From an uncultured Porphyromonadaceae bacterium (lineage in GTDB: Bacteria; Bacteroidota; Bacteroidia; Bacteroidales; Muribaculaceae), in the NCBI GenBank assembly GCA_900544305.1, contig UQUV01000013.1, positions 1 through 64,000 of the forward strand: a stretch of 64,000 nucleotides of DNA, in the 5' to 3' direction. This document shows, piece by piece, positions 8,913 through 17,485 of the stretch. Below the pieces are notes generated by a model, which was not told the DNA's origin, ran no database searches, and was given only the letters and a program-made list of their open reading frames with translations. The position numbers and the translations under genes were made by a program. Numbering within the stretch: position 1 is the first letter of the stretch; each line of letters begins with the position of its first letter.

Positions 8913-9912
8913 GAAAGTAATCATCATAGCCGAAGCCGGTGTGAACCATAACGGCAGCTATGAACTGGCAATAAAGATGGTCGACGAGGCAAAGCGTGCC
9001 GGCGCCGACTATGTGAAATTTCAGACCGCAAAACCCGAGCTGGTGATTTCCACTTTTGCTCCAAAAGCGGAATATCAGAAGGAAACGACAGGCACTGCCG
9101 AGAGTCAGTTGGAGATGTGCAAGGCCATTCACTTGCCGCTTACCGACTACAAGCCGCTGAAGGAATATTGCGACAAGGTGGGCATCGGTTTCATGAGTAC
9201 GCCGTTCGACCTCGTTTCGATTGACGTGCTGGAGCCGCTCGACATGGACTATTACAAAATTCCTTCGGGTGAAATCACCAATCTGCCGTATCTCCGTAAA
9301 ATCGCTTCCAAACATCGTCCGGTGATTCTCTCTACCGGTATGTGCGAGGTGGAAGAAGTGGAAGCGGCGTTGCAGGTGCTGGAGCAGGGCGGAGTAAAGC
9401 GTAGCGACATCATCGTGCTGCATTGCAATACGGAGTACCCGACACCGATGGCCGATGTCAATCTGCGTGCCATGGACGACTTGCGCCGTTCGTTGGGCGT
9501 GGAGGTAGGCTATTCCGACCATACGAAGGGTATTGAAGTACCGATTGCCGCCGTGGCTTTGGGGGCAACGGTGATTGAAAAGCATTTTACGCTCGACAAG
9601 ACGATGGAAGGCCCTGACCACAAGGCTTCGCTTGAACCTGACGAACTGAAGGCGATGGTCGATGCCATTCGCAACATTGAGCAGGCGTTGGGCGACGGGC
9701 ACAAGCATGTCAGCCCTTCGGAACGGAAGAATATGGACATTGCCCGCAAGAGCATCGTGGCGGCGCGCGATATCCGCAAAGGGGAAGTGTTGACCGAAGA
9801 GAACATCACCACAAAACGCCCCGGCAACGGTATCAGCCCCATGCGCTGGGACAGCGTCATCGGCACAACCGCCATCCGCGATTTCGGTTACGACGAACTG
9901 ATAGAAATGTAA
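8902..9912 (+). CDS. neuB: NeuB-family nonulosonate (sialic/legionaminic acid-type) synthase
   Basis: A 336-aa protein with the NeuB TIM barrel (IIAEAGVNHNGSYELA, ADYVKFQTAKPE, FMSTPFD, YKIPSGEITNLPYL, VILSTGMCEVEEVE, LHCNTEYPTP, VGYSDHTKG, EKHFTLDKTMEGPDHKASL) and a C-terminal SAF/antifreeze-like domain (about 280-336). These enzymes condense phosphoenolpyruvate with an N-acetyl amino sugar to make a nine-carbon acid. The upstream LegB-like gene points to a legionaminic-type substrate. No CMP-nonulosonate synthetase, aminotransferase or acetyltransferase follows; the operon ends at a strong terminator (9939). Confidence 0.9.
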   Translation: MNNKKVIIIAEAGVNHNGSYELAIKMVDEAKRAGADYVKFQTAKPELVISTFAPKAEYQKETTGTAESQLEMCKAIHLPLTDYKPLKEYCDKVGIGFMSTPFDLVSIDVLEPLDMDYYKIPSGEITNLPYLRKIASKHRPVILSTGMCEVEEVEAALQVLEQGGVKRSDIIVLHCNTEYPTPMADVNLRAMDDLRRSLGVEVGYSDHTKGIEVPIAAVALGATVIEKHFTLDKTMEGPDHKASLEPDELKAMVDAIRNIEQALGDGHKHVSPSERKNMDIARKSIVAARDIRKGEVLTEENITTKRPGNGISPMRWDSVIGTTAIRDFGYDELIEM

Positions 9913-9938
9913 AGAATCGGATTATTCGGAATATAACT

Positions 9939-9980
9939 CAATGGCTGCCTCTGTCAGGAGGCGGCCATTGTTGTTTTTAT
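9939..9980 (+). terminator. Rho-independent terminator of the legB-neuB operon
   Basis: CAATGGCTGCCTC (9939-9951) pairs with 9958-9970 (one G-T pair) around a 6-nt loop and is followed by TTGTTTTTAT. Confidence 0.85.
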
Positions 9981-10137
9981 ATTTAATATTTTGATTTATA
10001 AGTGTTTGTTGTGGCGTGATGTGTTGCTGTAGTAGGGCTTGTGTTGACCTGAAAGATTTTGATGTGTGGGGAAATTTGCAGAAAAAATTATTGAGATTGT
10101 AACTTGCGGTCGAATTAAAAACCTAATATTATAAACT

Positions 10138-12282
10138 ATGAGAAAACTAATACTTTTATTTGTCGTTTGCTTGCTGGCTTTGACCTCTTATGCTCAGCAA
10201 GTTGAACTTGTAAAAGTTCAGGCTTCGAAAATGACGAAAGAGGTGGAAAACAATGTAATCAAGCCGGCCGATTATTCGGATGCCGTTGATTATCCGGTGT
10301 TGTATCTGCTTCACGGTTATGGTGGAAATCATAATGACTGGGTGAACATTGTACCTCAAATCAAGGATTTGGCTACAGCCTGCCAAATGATTGTAGTTTG
10401 TCCGAATGGTGCTAACAGCTGGTATTTTGACAGCCCTATTAATAAGGATATCCAGTATGAAACATACATCATCAAGGATTTGATTCCTTATATCGACCAG
10501 CATTACAGCACTATCGCTCATCGCAACGGACGTGCCATTTCCGGCCTTAGCATGGGTGGCCACGGTGCGTTGTATCTTGCTATCCGACACAAGGATATGT
10601 TTGCCATGGCCGGTGCCATGTCAGGCGGTGTGGATATAACAAAGACATCACAGGCTTTCGAATTGGCGAAGGTGTTGGGTCCGATGGAAGAAAACGAAGA
10701 GTTGTGGAAATCAAGCTCTGTTCTCGGACAGGCCGACAACTTGCGTAATGGAGAACTTGACATTTGTTTTGATTGCGGTACGGAAGACATGTTTGCCGAA
10801 TCGAATGCGGAACTGCATGAGAAATTGACTGCTAACGGCGTGGCACACGACTATACGACACGTCCGGGAAATCACAATTGGGATTATTGGACAAATTCAA
10901 TTTATTACCATATGTTGTATTTCCATTTGGGATTCAATCGTTTGGCAAGCACAGAAGTGCCGGGTGGCTCTGTCTATTTTTACGATGCTCCGGGCGACGG
11001 TACTTACGACCCGAGCTGGACAACAGCTACGGCTCCAAGCGTATTGCCGGAGTTGACAGGCAAGCTGATTGTTGATTCTGATGTGAAATACAGCGGAAAG
11101 AACAGCCTCCGTTTGCGTTGGACTTCAAATGAAGGAGGCTCTTGGGCAGCAAGTATTGCAGCCAAGAATTGGGCAAACGTTGACATGTCAAAGAGTTCTG
11201 AAATCCGTTTCTGGGTATGCGCAAAGGAAGAAATTGAAAATAAGGCTCTTCCGTTGATTTATTTACAGAACAGCCAGTACGCATTGTCAGGCAAGGTGAA
11301 AATGGGAAAATATGTAGACGGCAACCTGCCGGCTTCTACTTGGGTGGAAATTGTAGTTCCGTTGGCTGATTTGCTGGTGGATGCTCCTTCCTATAACCTG
11401 TCATCCAACAAGACAATCTTTTTCTCTCAGGACATTGCTGACGGAAAGGAACATACGCTCAATATCGACTATGTGACTGTGATGGATGACCCGAACTATC
11501 AGCCGCCGACAGAAATGGTGCTTTTTGCCGATAGTAAGGACAATACCTATTACGACCCGAGCTGGGTGAACCTCACAGCTCCGAGTACGGTAGACGTGCC
11601 GGAAGGCCATGCTGAAAAACTGCCGGTTGTAACGGATATCAAGCAGGAAGGCGAAAATGCTCTCCGTCTGACTTACACTTCTATGGAAGGCGGTGTGTGG
11701 AAAGCTCTCGTAGCCGGTTTGGGCTGGAATCTTTTTGATTTAACAGAAGCTGACTATGAATTGCGTTTCTGGGTACGCGCTACTGAAACATTGTCGGGCG
11801 ATGTGCTTCCGGTAATGTACTTTGAAGGAAACGGTGGCGGTACAACCGGAAAACTTAAATTGAGCGACTATGTTTCAGCTTTGAATGCTGATGAATGGAC
11901 AGAAGTGGTTGTTCCGATTGAGGACTTCCGCAAGGCTGACCCTGCCTTCTCAAAATGGGATATTGTAAAAGGTTTGTTCTTCTCTCAGAATGCAGCTGAC
12001 GGTAAGGCTCATACGCTTTATCTCGACAATATGAAATTTCAGATTGTAGGCGGTTCTTCAGTTGAAGAAGTCGGTTTGGCTGATAACGGCATGAATTTGT
12101 TCTACAGCAACGGCTCGATTTGCTACGAAGGCATCGAAGGCAATGTTGCGGTTTACAACCTTGCCGGAGTAAAATGTGCAGAATTCACTGCATCTCAAAA
12201 GGGTGAATTCAAATGCTCGTTGGCTAATGGTGTGTATGTAGCTGTTGCCGATAACGCAGGCCGGAAATTTGTAGTGAAATAG
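10138..12282 (+). CDS. Secreted esterase (esterase D/XynZ-like) with two tandem carbohydrate-binding-like modules
   Basis: A 714-aa protein: signal peptide (1-19), an esterase domain (about 20-265) and two homologous beta modules of about 165 residues. The first starts VYFYDAPGDGTYDPSW and the second MVLFADSKDNTYYDPSW; both share WxA..G/W..., ELRFWV and FFSQ.AADGK motifs. A short C-terminal beta domain ends NGVYVAVADNAGRKFVVK, resembling a T9SS-type sorting domain. The likely triad is Ser138 (GLSMGG), Asp217 (DCGTED) and His246 (PGNHNWDYW), all intact. Homologues include feruloyl and acetyl-xylan esterases, so it may deacylate plant or host glycans at the cell surface. It stands alone, with a hairpin after it. 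Confidence 0.75.
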   Translation: MRKLILLFVVCLLALTSYAQQVELVKVQASKMTKEVENNVIKPADYSDAVDYPVLYLLHGYGGNHNDWVNIVPQIKDLATACQMIVVCPNGANSWYFDSPINKDIQYETYIIKDLIPYIDQHYSTIAHRNGRAISGLSMGGHGALYLAIRHKDMFAMAGAMSGGVDITKTSQAFELAKVLGPMEENEELWKSSSVLGQADNLRNGELDICFDCGTEDMFAESNAELHEKLTANGVAHDYTTRPGNHNWDYWTNSIYYHMLYFHLGFNRLASTEVPGGSVYFYDAPGDGTYDPSWTTATAPSVLPELTGKLIVDSDVKYSGKNSLRLRWTSNEGGSWAASIAAKNWANVDMSKSSEIRFWVCAKEEIENKALPLIYLQNSQYALSGKVKMGKYVDGNLPASTWVEIVVPLADLLVDAPSYNLSSNKTIFFSQDIADGKEHTLNIDYVTVMDDPNYQPPTEMVLFADSKDNTYYDPSWVNLTAPSTVDVPEGHAEKLPVVTDIKQEGENALRLTYTSMEGGVWKALVAGLGWNLFDLTEADYELRFWVRATETLSGDVLPVMYFEGNGGGTTGKLKLSDYVSALNADEWTEVVVPIEDFRKADPAFSKWDIVKGLFFSQNAADGKAHTLYLDNMKFQIVGGSSVEEVGLADNGMNLFYSNGSICYEGIEGNVAVYNLAGVKCAEFTASQKGEFKCSLANGVYVAVADNAGRKFVVK

Positions 12283-12305
12283 ACTGTAAACAGATAGAAA
12301 AGTTT

Positions 12306-12336
12306 GGGGCGGAGCTGCTGGTTGCAGTCCCGCCCC
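12306..12336 (+). terminator. Hairpin between convergent esterase and lrgB
   Basis: GGGGCGG (12306-12312) pairs with CCGCCCC (12330-12336), with an inner CTGC/GCAG helix. The downstream T-run is weak. It probably ends the esterase transcript. Confidence 0.6.
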
Positions 12337-12364
12337 TTATTTGTAAAGGATTGTATGGGCAGGT

Positions 12365-13060
12365 TTAAAAATACCCTAACAATCGGAGGATCGTTGGTGT
12401 GAGCAGGGCTGTGAAAATGCCGTTGAGGGTAAGGCCGAGGCTGGCGAATGCTCCGTAGCGGTCGCTGACGGTGATGGCACGCGAAGTTCCTACGGCGTGG
12501 GCGGCCGTTCCGAGCGAAAGCCCTTGGGCGATAGGACTGTTGACATGCGACAGGCGCATGACGCTGAATCCCGTCAAACCTCCGAAAATACCGATGCTGA
12601 CTACAACGGCGGCCGTCAGCGACGGAATGCCGCCCAACGAAGCCGTTACTTCCATGGCGATCGGTGTGGTCACTGATTTGGCGGCGAGCGACATCACAAC
12701 TTCACGTGATGCTCCGAACAGGTCGGCTATGAGCACGACGGAGATGACACCGGCAATACAGCCGCCCAACGCTGAAAGCATGATGGGTAAAATCTGTTTG
12801 CGGATGGTGGACAACTGCTTGTAAAGAGGCACGCCGAGCGCAACAACCGCCGGCTTCAGCCAGAACTCGATATAATGTCCGGCCTTGGTATAGGTCTCAA
12901 ACGAGATGTCGTTGAAAAGCAGGAAAACGATGATCAGTGCGATGGTCACCAGAATCGGGTTGAACAGCGAGCTGTGTGTACGCACTTGGATGATTTGCGC
13001 TATGGCGTAGATGCAGAAAGTGAGCGCAAGCAGGAAGTAGGGGTTGTTAATGTATTCCAT
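12365..13060 (-). CDS. lrgB: LrgB-family membrane protein
   Basis: A 231-aa multi-span membrane protein of the LrgB/CidB family (SAKSVTTPIAMEVTASLGG, GTAAHAVGTSRA, ASLGLTLNGIFTALLTP). LrgAB-type pairs modulate murein hydrolase activity or export small metabolites such as glycolate or pyruvate. The ATG at 13060 (MEYINNPYFLLAL) is chosen over an upstream in-frame start because it begins the first membrane span and lies 14 nt inside the end of lrgA, a usual coupling. Confidence 0.85.
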   Translation of the reverse strand: MEYINNPYFLLALTFCIYAIAQIIQVRTHSSLFNPILVTIALIIVFLLFNDISFETYTKAGHYIEFWLKPAVVALGVPLYKQLSTIRKQILPIMLSALGGCIAGVISVVLIADLFGASREVVMSLAAKSVTTPIAMEVTASLGGIPSLTAAVVVSIGIFGGLTGFSVMRLSHVNSPIAQGLSLGTAAHAVGTSRAITVSDRYGAFASLGLTLNGIFTALLTPTILRLLGYF

Positions 13061-13397
13061 TTTGAAATTTTCTGACGAGTTGGTGAATCCATCCGGTAAC
13101 AACAATGACAATGATCATGCTCACAATCGAGGCGACAAGGATAGGGATGAGCTGTGCCTTGATGATGTCGAGGTAGAGCATGAGGGCTACACCCGGCGGA
13201 ACGAAAAAGAATCCGAGATTTTTCACGAGGAAGTTGGAAATGCCTTCTACCCAACGAAGCTTAATCCACTTCAATTGCAGGAAAAGTGTCAGCAGCAGCA
13301 TGCCGATGATGCTTGACGGCAGCTTGACTCCGGTCGCCCAGACGATGAGCTCGCCCAGTGCCAGGCAGCCAAAAATAATAGCGCATTGGAATACCAT
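13047..13397 (-). CDS. lrgA: LrgA/CidA-family holin-like protein
   Basis: A 116-aa protein with about four membrane spans and the LrgA/CidA hallmark region LPSSIIGMLLLTLFLQLKWIKL and LGFFFVPPGVALM. It is the partner of LrgB, whose gene overlaps its 3' end. The holin-like name is historical; the pair is now also linked to metabolite export. A promoter box lies at 13433-13440. Confidence 0.85.
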   Translation of the reverse strand: MVFQCAIIFGCLALGELIVWATGVKLPSSIIGMLLLTLFLQLKWIKLRWVEGISNFLVKNLGFFFVPPGVALMLYLDIIKAQLIPILVASIVSMIIVIVVTGWIHQLVRKFQNGIH

Positions 13398-13432
13398 AAT
13401 GTCAAAAATTTATACCTAAAACAAATCGACGA

Positions 13433-13440
13433 CAAAGGTA
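13433..13440 (-). promoter_or_regulatory. Promoter box for lrgAB
   Basis: TACCTTTG on the minus strand. Transcription would start near 13428, about 31 nt before the lrgA ATG. No clear -33 TTG at the usual spacing. Confidence 0.5.
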
Positions 13441-13595
13441 TACTTTTTTGAAATAGCAAAATGAAAAAATCGGGAAAAAAGAATTTTACTGATTAAAATC
13501 GAGTTTTATTCGCTAAAAAACGTAAAATTTGCATGTTTCGGCACTTAATGGTGATATTTTGTAAACGAAAATGTGGTTTTTATGAAAAAATGCTA

Positions 13596-13603
13596 TATAT
13601 TTG
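13596..13603 (+). promoter_or_regulatory. Promoter box for the Lrp-family gene
   Basis: TATATTTG with a predicted transcription start near 13608. Because this is downstream of the possible ATG at 13573, it supports the ATG at 13624 as the real start. Confidence 0.55.
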
Positions 13604-13623
13604 CGAATAAAAATAGAGAACAA

Positions 13624-14094
13624 ATGGAAAAAATAGACAATCTTGATCGGAAAATACTTGAAATAGTAATGAAAAATGCACGTATCCCGTCAAAAGATGT
13701 GGCTGTTGTTTGTGGTGTTTCCCGTGCTGCTATTCACCAACGCATCCAACGGATGATTGACCTTAAGGTAATCACCGGGTCGGGCTATCATGTAAATCCG
13801 AAAGTGTTGGGATATGCTACCTGTACATACATTGGGGTGAAACTTGAAAAGGGTTCCATGTATAAGGACGTGGTGCCGGAACTGGAAAAGATTCCGGAAG
13901 TGGTGGAATGTCACTTTACGACCGGTCCGTACACGATGCTTATCAAGCTTTATGCCCGCGACAACCAGCATTTGATGGAGTTGCTCAATGACAAGATTCA
14001 GATGATTCATGGTGTAGTGGCTACTGAAACTCTGATTTCCCTTGACCAGAGCATGAACCGCGAAATTCCTATCCAGTTTCAAGACGGAAAATAA
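13624..14094 (+). CDS. Lrp/AsnC-family transcriptional regulator
   Basis: A 156-aa protein with an N-terminal HTH (DNLDRKILEIVMKNARIPSKDVAVVCGVSRAAIHQRIQRM region) and a C-terminal RAM/ligand-binding domain of beta-alpha-beta-beta-alpha-beta form (about 70-145; CHFTTGPYTMLIKLYARDN). Members usually sense amino acids as octamers. The frame opens at 13573, but that start would lie upstream of the likely transcription start. The adjacent divergent lrgAB operon is a possible target by position only. A strong terminator follows. Confidence 0.85.
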   Translation: MEKIDNLDRKILEIVMKNARIPSKDVAVVCGVSRAAIHQRIQRMIDLKVITGSGYHVNPKVLGYATCTYIGVKLEKGSMYKDVVPELEKIPEVVECHFTTGPYTMLIKLYARDNQHLMELLNDKIQMIHGVVATETLISLDQSMNREIPIQFQDGK

Positions 14095-14122
14095 TGCATA
14101 GCGGCAGTTTTTTGCCGATTTT

Positions 14123-14153
14123 GTCCTCTTGCCGGCCGCAAGAGGACTTTTTT
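14123..14153 (+). terminator. Terminator of the Lrp-family gene
   Basis: GTCCTCTTGC (14123-14132) pairs perfectly with 14138-14147 and is followed by six T. Confidence 0.9.
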
Positions 14154-14239
14154 ACGCCGAACGGTCTGATATGCAGTTGCGTTTTTTGCCGTTTGGCGGC
14201 TTTTGTGTACTTTTACGATGAATTTTAAAATGAAGAAAT

Positions 14240-16771
14240 ATGGAGTCCGTAGAAAAGAAAGAAAATAAGGAACTGAAAACGTGCGGATGCGGTTTCCGCC
14301 GCCTGTTCGGAAGCAAAGGATTTCTGCACTCGCTGCTGGGTGTGGGTATTCTTCTTGTGATAACGCTCGTTTACTTCTATCCGGATGTGTTTGAGGGAAA
14401 TGTGCTCCGTCAGCATGATACGTTGCAGGGTGTTGCCAACGGTCAGGAAGCGGCTGCCTTTGCGGAAGCAACCGGTGAAACTACGCGCTGGACAAACTCG
14501 CTGTTTTCCGGTATGCCTACTTTCCAGATTTCGCCTTCCTACGGAAGTTCCAAGCTGATTTCCACTGTGGAACGCGCCTATAGCCTGTGGCTGCCGAATC
14601 CGGCCAATCTGGTGTTTATCATGATGTTGGGCTTCTATATACTGATGCTCGCCATGCGAACCCGCTGGTATGTGGCGCTGTTGGGTGCGATTGCCTATGG
14701 ATTTTCGTCCTATTTCTTCATCATTATCGGAGCCGGACACATCTGGAAATTTTCCACTTTGGCATATGTTCCGCCTACAATTGCAGGTATAATCCTCTGC
14801 TACAGGGGTAAATATATCGGTGGCGGTGTGCTTGCCGCATTCTTTGCCATGCTTCAGATTGCTGCCAACCATATTCAGATGACCTACTATTTCCTGTTTG
14901 TCATCGTGGCGTTGGTGATTGCCTTCTTTGTGGAGCATAAACGTGCCAATACGCTGAAAAAGTGGGCGAAGGCTACAGGTGTTCTGGCAGTCGCTGCCGC
15001 TCTGGCTGTTGGTGCCAACTTGCCGAGCCTTTATAACACTTATGAATACAGCAAGCAGACGATGCGCGGCGGTCATTCCGAACTGGCTGTGGCTACTGCC
15101 AATTCAACTAAAGGCGGTCTGGACAAGAACTATATCACGCAATGGAGCTACGGCATCAGCGAAACTTTCTCGCTGTTGATTCCGAACATCAAGGGCGGTG
15201 CAACTATTATTCCGACTGACGGACAAAACGTACAGACTTCGATGTCCGAAGTTGAACAGGTGAAGGAGGATTACCAAAAAGGAAAAATCGACTATCAGAC
15301 ATACAGCAACCTGCAAATGTTCCCGCAGTATTTCGGCGACCAGCCGATGACCAACGGGCCGGTATATGTGGGCGCGCTGATTTTCGCCTTGTTCATTCTG
15401 GGACTTATCATTGTGAAAGGTCCTGTGAAATGGGCGCTTTTTGCCGTTACGGTGTTGTCGGTGGCATTGTCGTGGGGACACAATATGATGTGGCTCACAG
15501 ACTGGTTTATCGACCATTTCCCGTTGTATAACAAGTTCCGTACGGTGGCGAGCATTCTTGTGATTGCCGAGTTCACAATGCCGTTGCTGGCGGCACTCGC
15601 ATTGCAGAAAATCGTGACAACTCCCGACTTTTTCAAACTCCACTCCAAGGCGTTTTTCGGTTCCTTCGGCATTTCCATTTTCTTCTGTCTGCTGGGCATG
15701 ATGGCTCCGAGTGTGTTCGGGAGCGGCATTTCGCAGATGGAGGCTGACATGTTTGCCGAATATGCGGCACAGGGTTACGACTTGAGTCCGCTGTATGCAA
15801 GCCTTCAGGATGCCCGCATGGCGATGGTCAGTGCCGATGCGTTGCGCAGTTTCGTGTTCCTGGTTATCGGTGCGGCTCTGTTCTGGCTGTATTTCAAGAA
15901 TATATTGAAGAAAGAAGCCTTGTGCGGAGCATTGCTTGTTGTGGTGCTGATTGATATGTATCCTGTTGACAAACGTTATCTCAATACGAAATCATTCTCC
16001 ATGAAACCGGCTATGGCGCAGCAGACAATCGAGCCGCGTCCGGTGGACTTGCAGATTTTGCAGGATACGGCGATGAACTACCGCGTCATGGACCTTTCGC
16101 GTTTCGGCGATGCAATGCCGTCGTATTTCCACAAGTGCATTGGCGGTTACCATGCTGCGAAACTTACCCGTTATCAGGATTTGATTGACCGTCAGATTTC
16201 CAAAAACAACGTTGAGGTGCTGAACATGCTGAACGCCAAGTATCTGGTGGTTGACGACACTACGGCCCACATCAATCCTGAAGCCCTTGGCAATGGTTGG
16301 TTTGTCGACAAAGTGACTTATGTGAAAGGCGCTCAGGCTGAAATGGCAGTGCTCGATACACTTCATACGGCTGTGGGAGCTGTTGCCGACGAGTCGTTCC
16401 GTTCCGTTTTGGGTGAAGCAAAGGCCGTTATGCCGGGCGACACGATTATCGAAACCGTTTACAAGCCGAACGAACTCCATTATAAGACTATCAGCCGCAA
16501 CGGCGGACTGGCAGTGTTCTCTGAAATCTATTTCCCGTGGGGATGGACAGCAACTGTCGACGGCAAGGAAGTGCCTGTAGGCCGTGTCAACTATGTGCTT
16601 CGTGCTTTGCAGTTGCCGGCAGGAGAACATACGGTGGTGTTCCGTTTCGACCCGCAGTCGGTACACACGACAGAAACAGTGGCCTACGCTTCAGTGGTGC
16701 TGATTTATCTGGCTTTAATCGGAGCGTTTCTCCTTCTTGGAAAGGGAAATTGCTGTAAAAAGGAAGAATAG
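14240..16771 (+). CDS. YfhO-family multi-span membrane protein
   Basis: An 843-aa protein with about 12-13 membrane segments and the YfhO-type loop after span 1 (DTLQGVANGQEAAAFAEATGE, WTNSLFSGMPTFQ). The C-terminal extracytoplasmic part contains VFSEIYFPWGWTATVDG and a final membrane helix. YfhO proteins belong to the GT-C-like fold and are linked to glycosylation of lipoteichoic acid in Bacillus; in Bacteroidota the substrate is unknown. It is followed 3 nt later by a methyltransferase-like gene, so the two are probably co-transcribed. Confidence 0.8.
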   Translation: MESVEKKENKELKTCGCGFRRLFGSKGFLHSLLGVGILLVITLVYFYPDVFEGNVLRQHDTLQGVANGQEAAAFAEATGETTRWTNSLFSGMPTFQISPSYGSSKLISTVERAYSLWLPNPANLVFIMMLGFYILMLAMRTRWYVALLGAIAYGFSSYFFIIIGAGHIWKFSTLAYVPPTIAGIILCYRGKYIGGGVLAAFFAMLQIAANHIQMTYYFLFVIVALVIAFFVEHKRANTLKKWAKATGVLAVAAALAVGANLPSLYNTYEYSKQTMRGGHSELAVATANSTKGGLDKNYITQWSYGISETFSLLIPNIKGGATIIPTDGQNVQTSMSEVEQVKEDYQKGKIDYQTYSNLQMFPQYFGDQPMTNGPVYVGALIFALFILGLIIVKGPVKWALFAVTVLSVALSWGHNMMWLTDWFIDHFPLYNKFRTVASILVIAEFTMPLLAALALQKIVTTPDFFKLHSKAFFGSFGISIFFCLLGMMAPSVFGSGISQMEADMFAEYAAQGYDLSPLYASLQDARMAMVSADALRSFVFLVIGAALFWLYFKNILKKEALCGALLVVVLIDMYPVDKRYLNTKSFSMKPAMAQQTIEPRPVDLQILQDTAMNYRVMDLSRFGDAMPSYFHKCIGGYHAAKLTRYQDLIDRQISKNNVEVLNMLNAKYLVVDDTTAHINPEALGNGWFVDKVTYVKGAQAEMAVLDTLHTAVGAVADESFRSVLGEAKAVMPGDTIIETVYKPNELHYKTISRNGGLAVFSEIYFPWGWTATVDGKEVPVGRVNYVLRALQLPAGEHTVVFRFDPQSVHTTETVAYASVVLIYLALIGAFLLLGKGNCCKKEE

Positions 16772-16774
16772 CGG

Positions 16775-17485
16775 ATGTTGAAAATCAAAAGATATTACAC
16801 GGCACTCGACCGTTATCGTAGAAGCAAAGGGTATGGAATCCATTCGCCCTTTGCTTTCCGTTTTGTGCTCAAGGTGTTGCGCGAACGGTCGGGCTACTAT
16901 GCCTATCAGACAATCCGCGACGGGCGGAATCTGGCGCTGGTACGTATGGTAGAGGAGGGGATAAGCAGCCGAAAGGTGCTGTCGAATAAAAATGCCCGGC
17001 TGATTTTCCGTGTAGTCAATTTCTTTAATCCTTCAGCCATCATTCAGTTTGGCTCGAATTATGGGGTTTCAGCCATTTGTGCGCTGTCGGCTTCCAGCAA
17101 GTCGCAGCTGTGGCTTCTGGAGCCTAAGGCAAGGGAATATTCGATTGTGAAGGACGTGGTGCAGGGAAACAGCGCGCGTATTCACGCTTTCGGTAATGTG
17201 GGCGACTGCATCGACAGCTATTTGCAAGCCGAGGAGCGTCCGTTTGTGATTGTCAACGGTGTGTCGGTGGACAATCTTCCGGCTGTAGGTCAGTTTCTCA
17301 AAACGGTTGTCAGCAATAACGGCGTGATTGTCATGCGCAACATGGCATCCAGCTCCGAGGTCTACAGCCTTTGGTCGGGCGTAATCCGCTCCATGGAGTA
17401 CGGCATGAGCTTTACCAATGGGAAAATCGGGGTGGTAGTGGCGAGCAGGAAATTGCCGCTACAGCATTTCTCGCTGTGGTTTTAG
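16775..17485 (+). CDS. Methyltransferase-like protein with a weak SAM motif
   Basis: A 236-aa cytosolic protein whose N-terminus (YRRSKGYGIHSPFAFRFV) is typical of a Bacteroidota family annotated as class I SAM methyltransferases. Motif I reads IIQFGSNYGVSA where a true enzyme usually has E/D-x-G, so cofactor binding is doubtful. It follows the YfhO gene by 3 nt. Its stop overlaps the stop of the convergent MATE gene: TAG at 17483-17485 and the minus-strand TAA at 17484-17482. Assignment to the fold is reasonable; activity is uncertain. Confidence 0.6.
   Translation: MLKIKRYYTALDRYRRSKGYGIHSPFAFRFVLKVLRERSGYYAYQTIRDGRNLALVRMVEEGISSRKVLSNKNARLIFRVVNFFNPSAIIQFGSNYGVSAICALSASSKSQLWLLEPKAREYSIVKDVVQGNSARIHAFGNVGDCIDSYLQAEERPFVIVNGVSVDNLPAVGQFLKTVVSNNGVIVMRNMASSSEVYSLWSGVIRSMEYGMSFTNGKIGVVVASRKLPLQHFSLWF

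Noticed and set aside
13573..13623. Earlier start codon for the Lrp-family gene
   Set aside because: It lies upstream of the TATATTTG promoter box, so it would not be in the transcript, and the extension is not part of the HTH domain.
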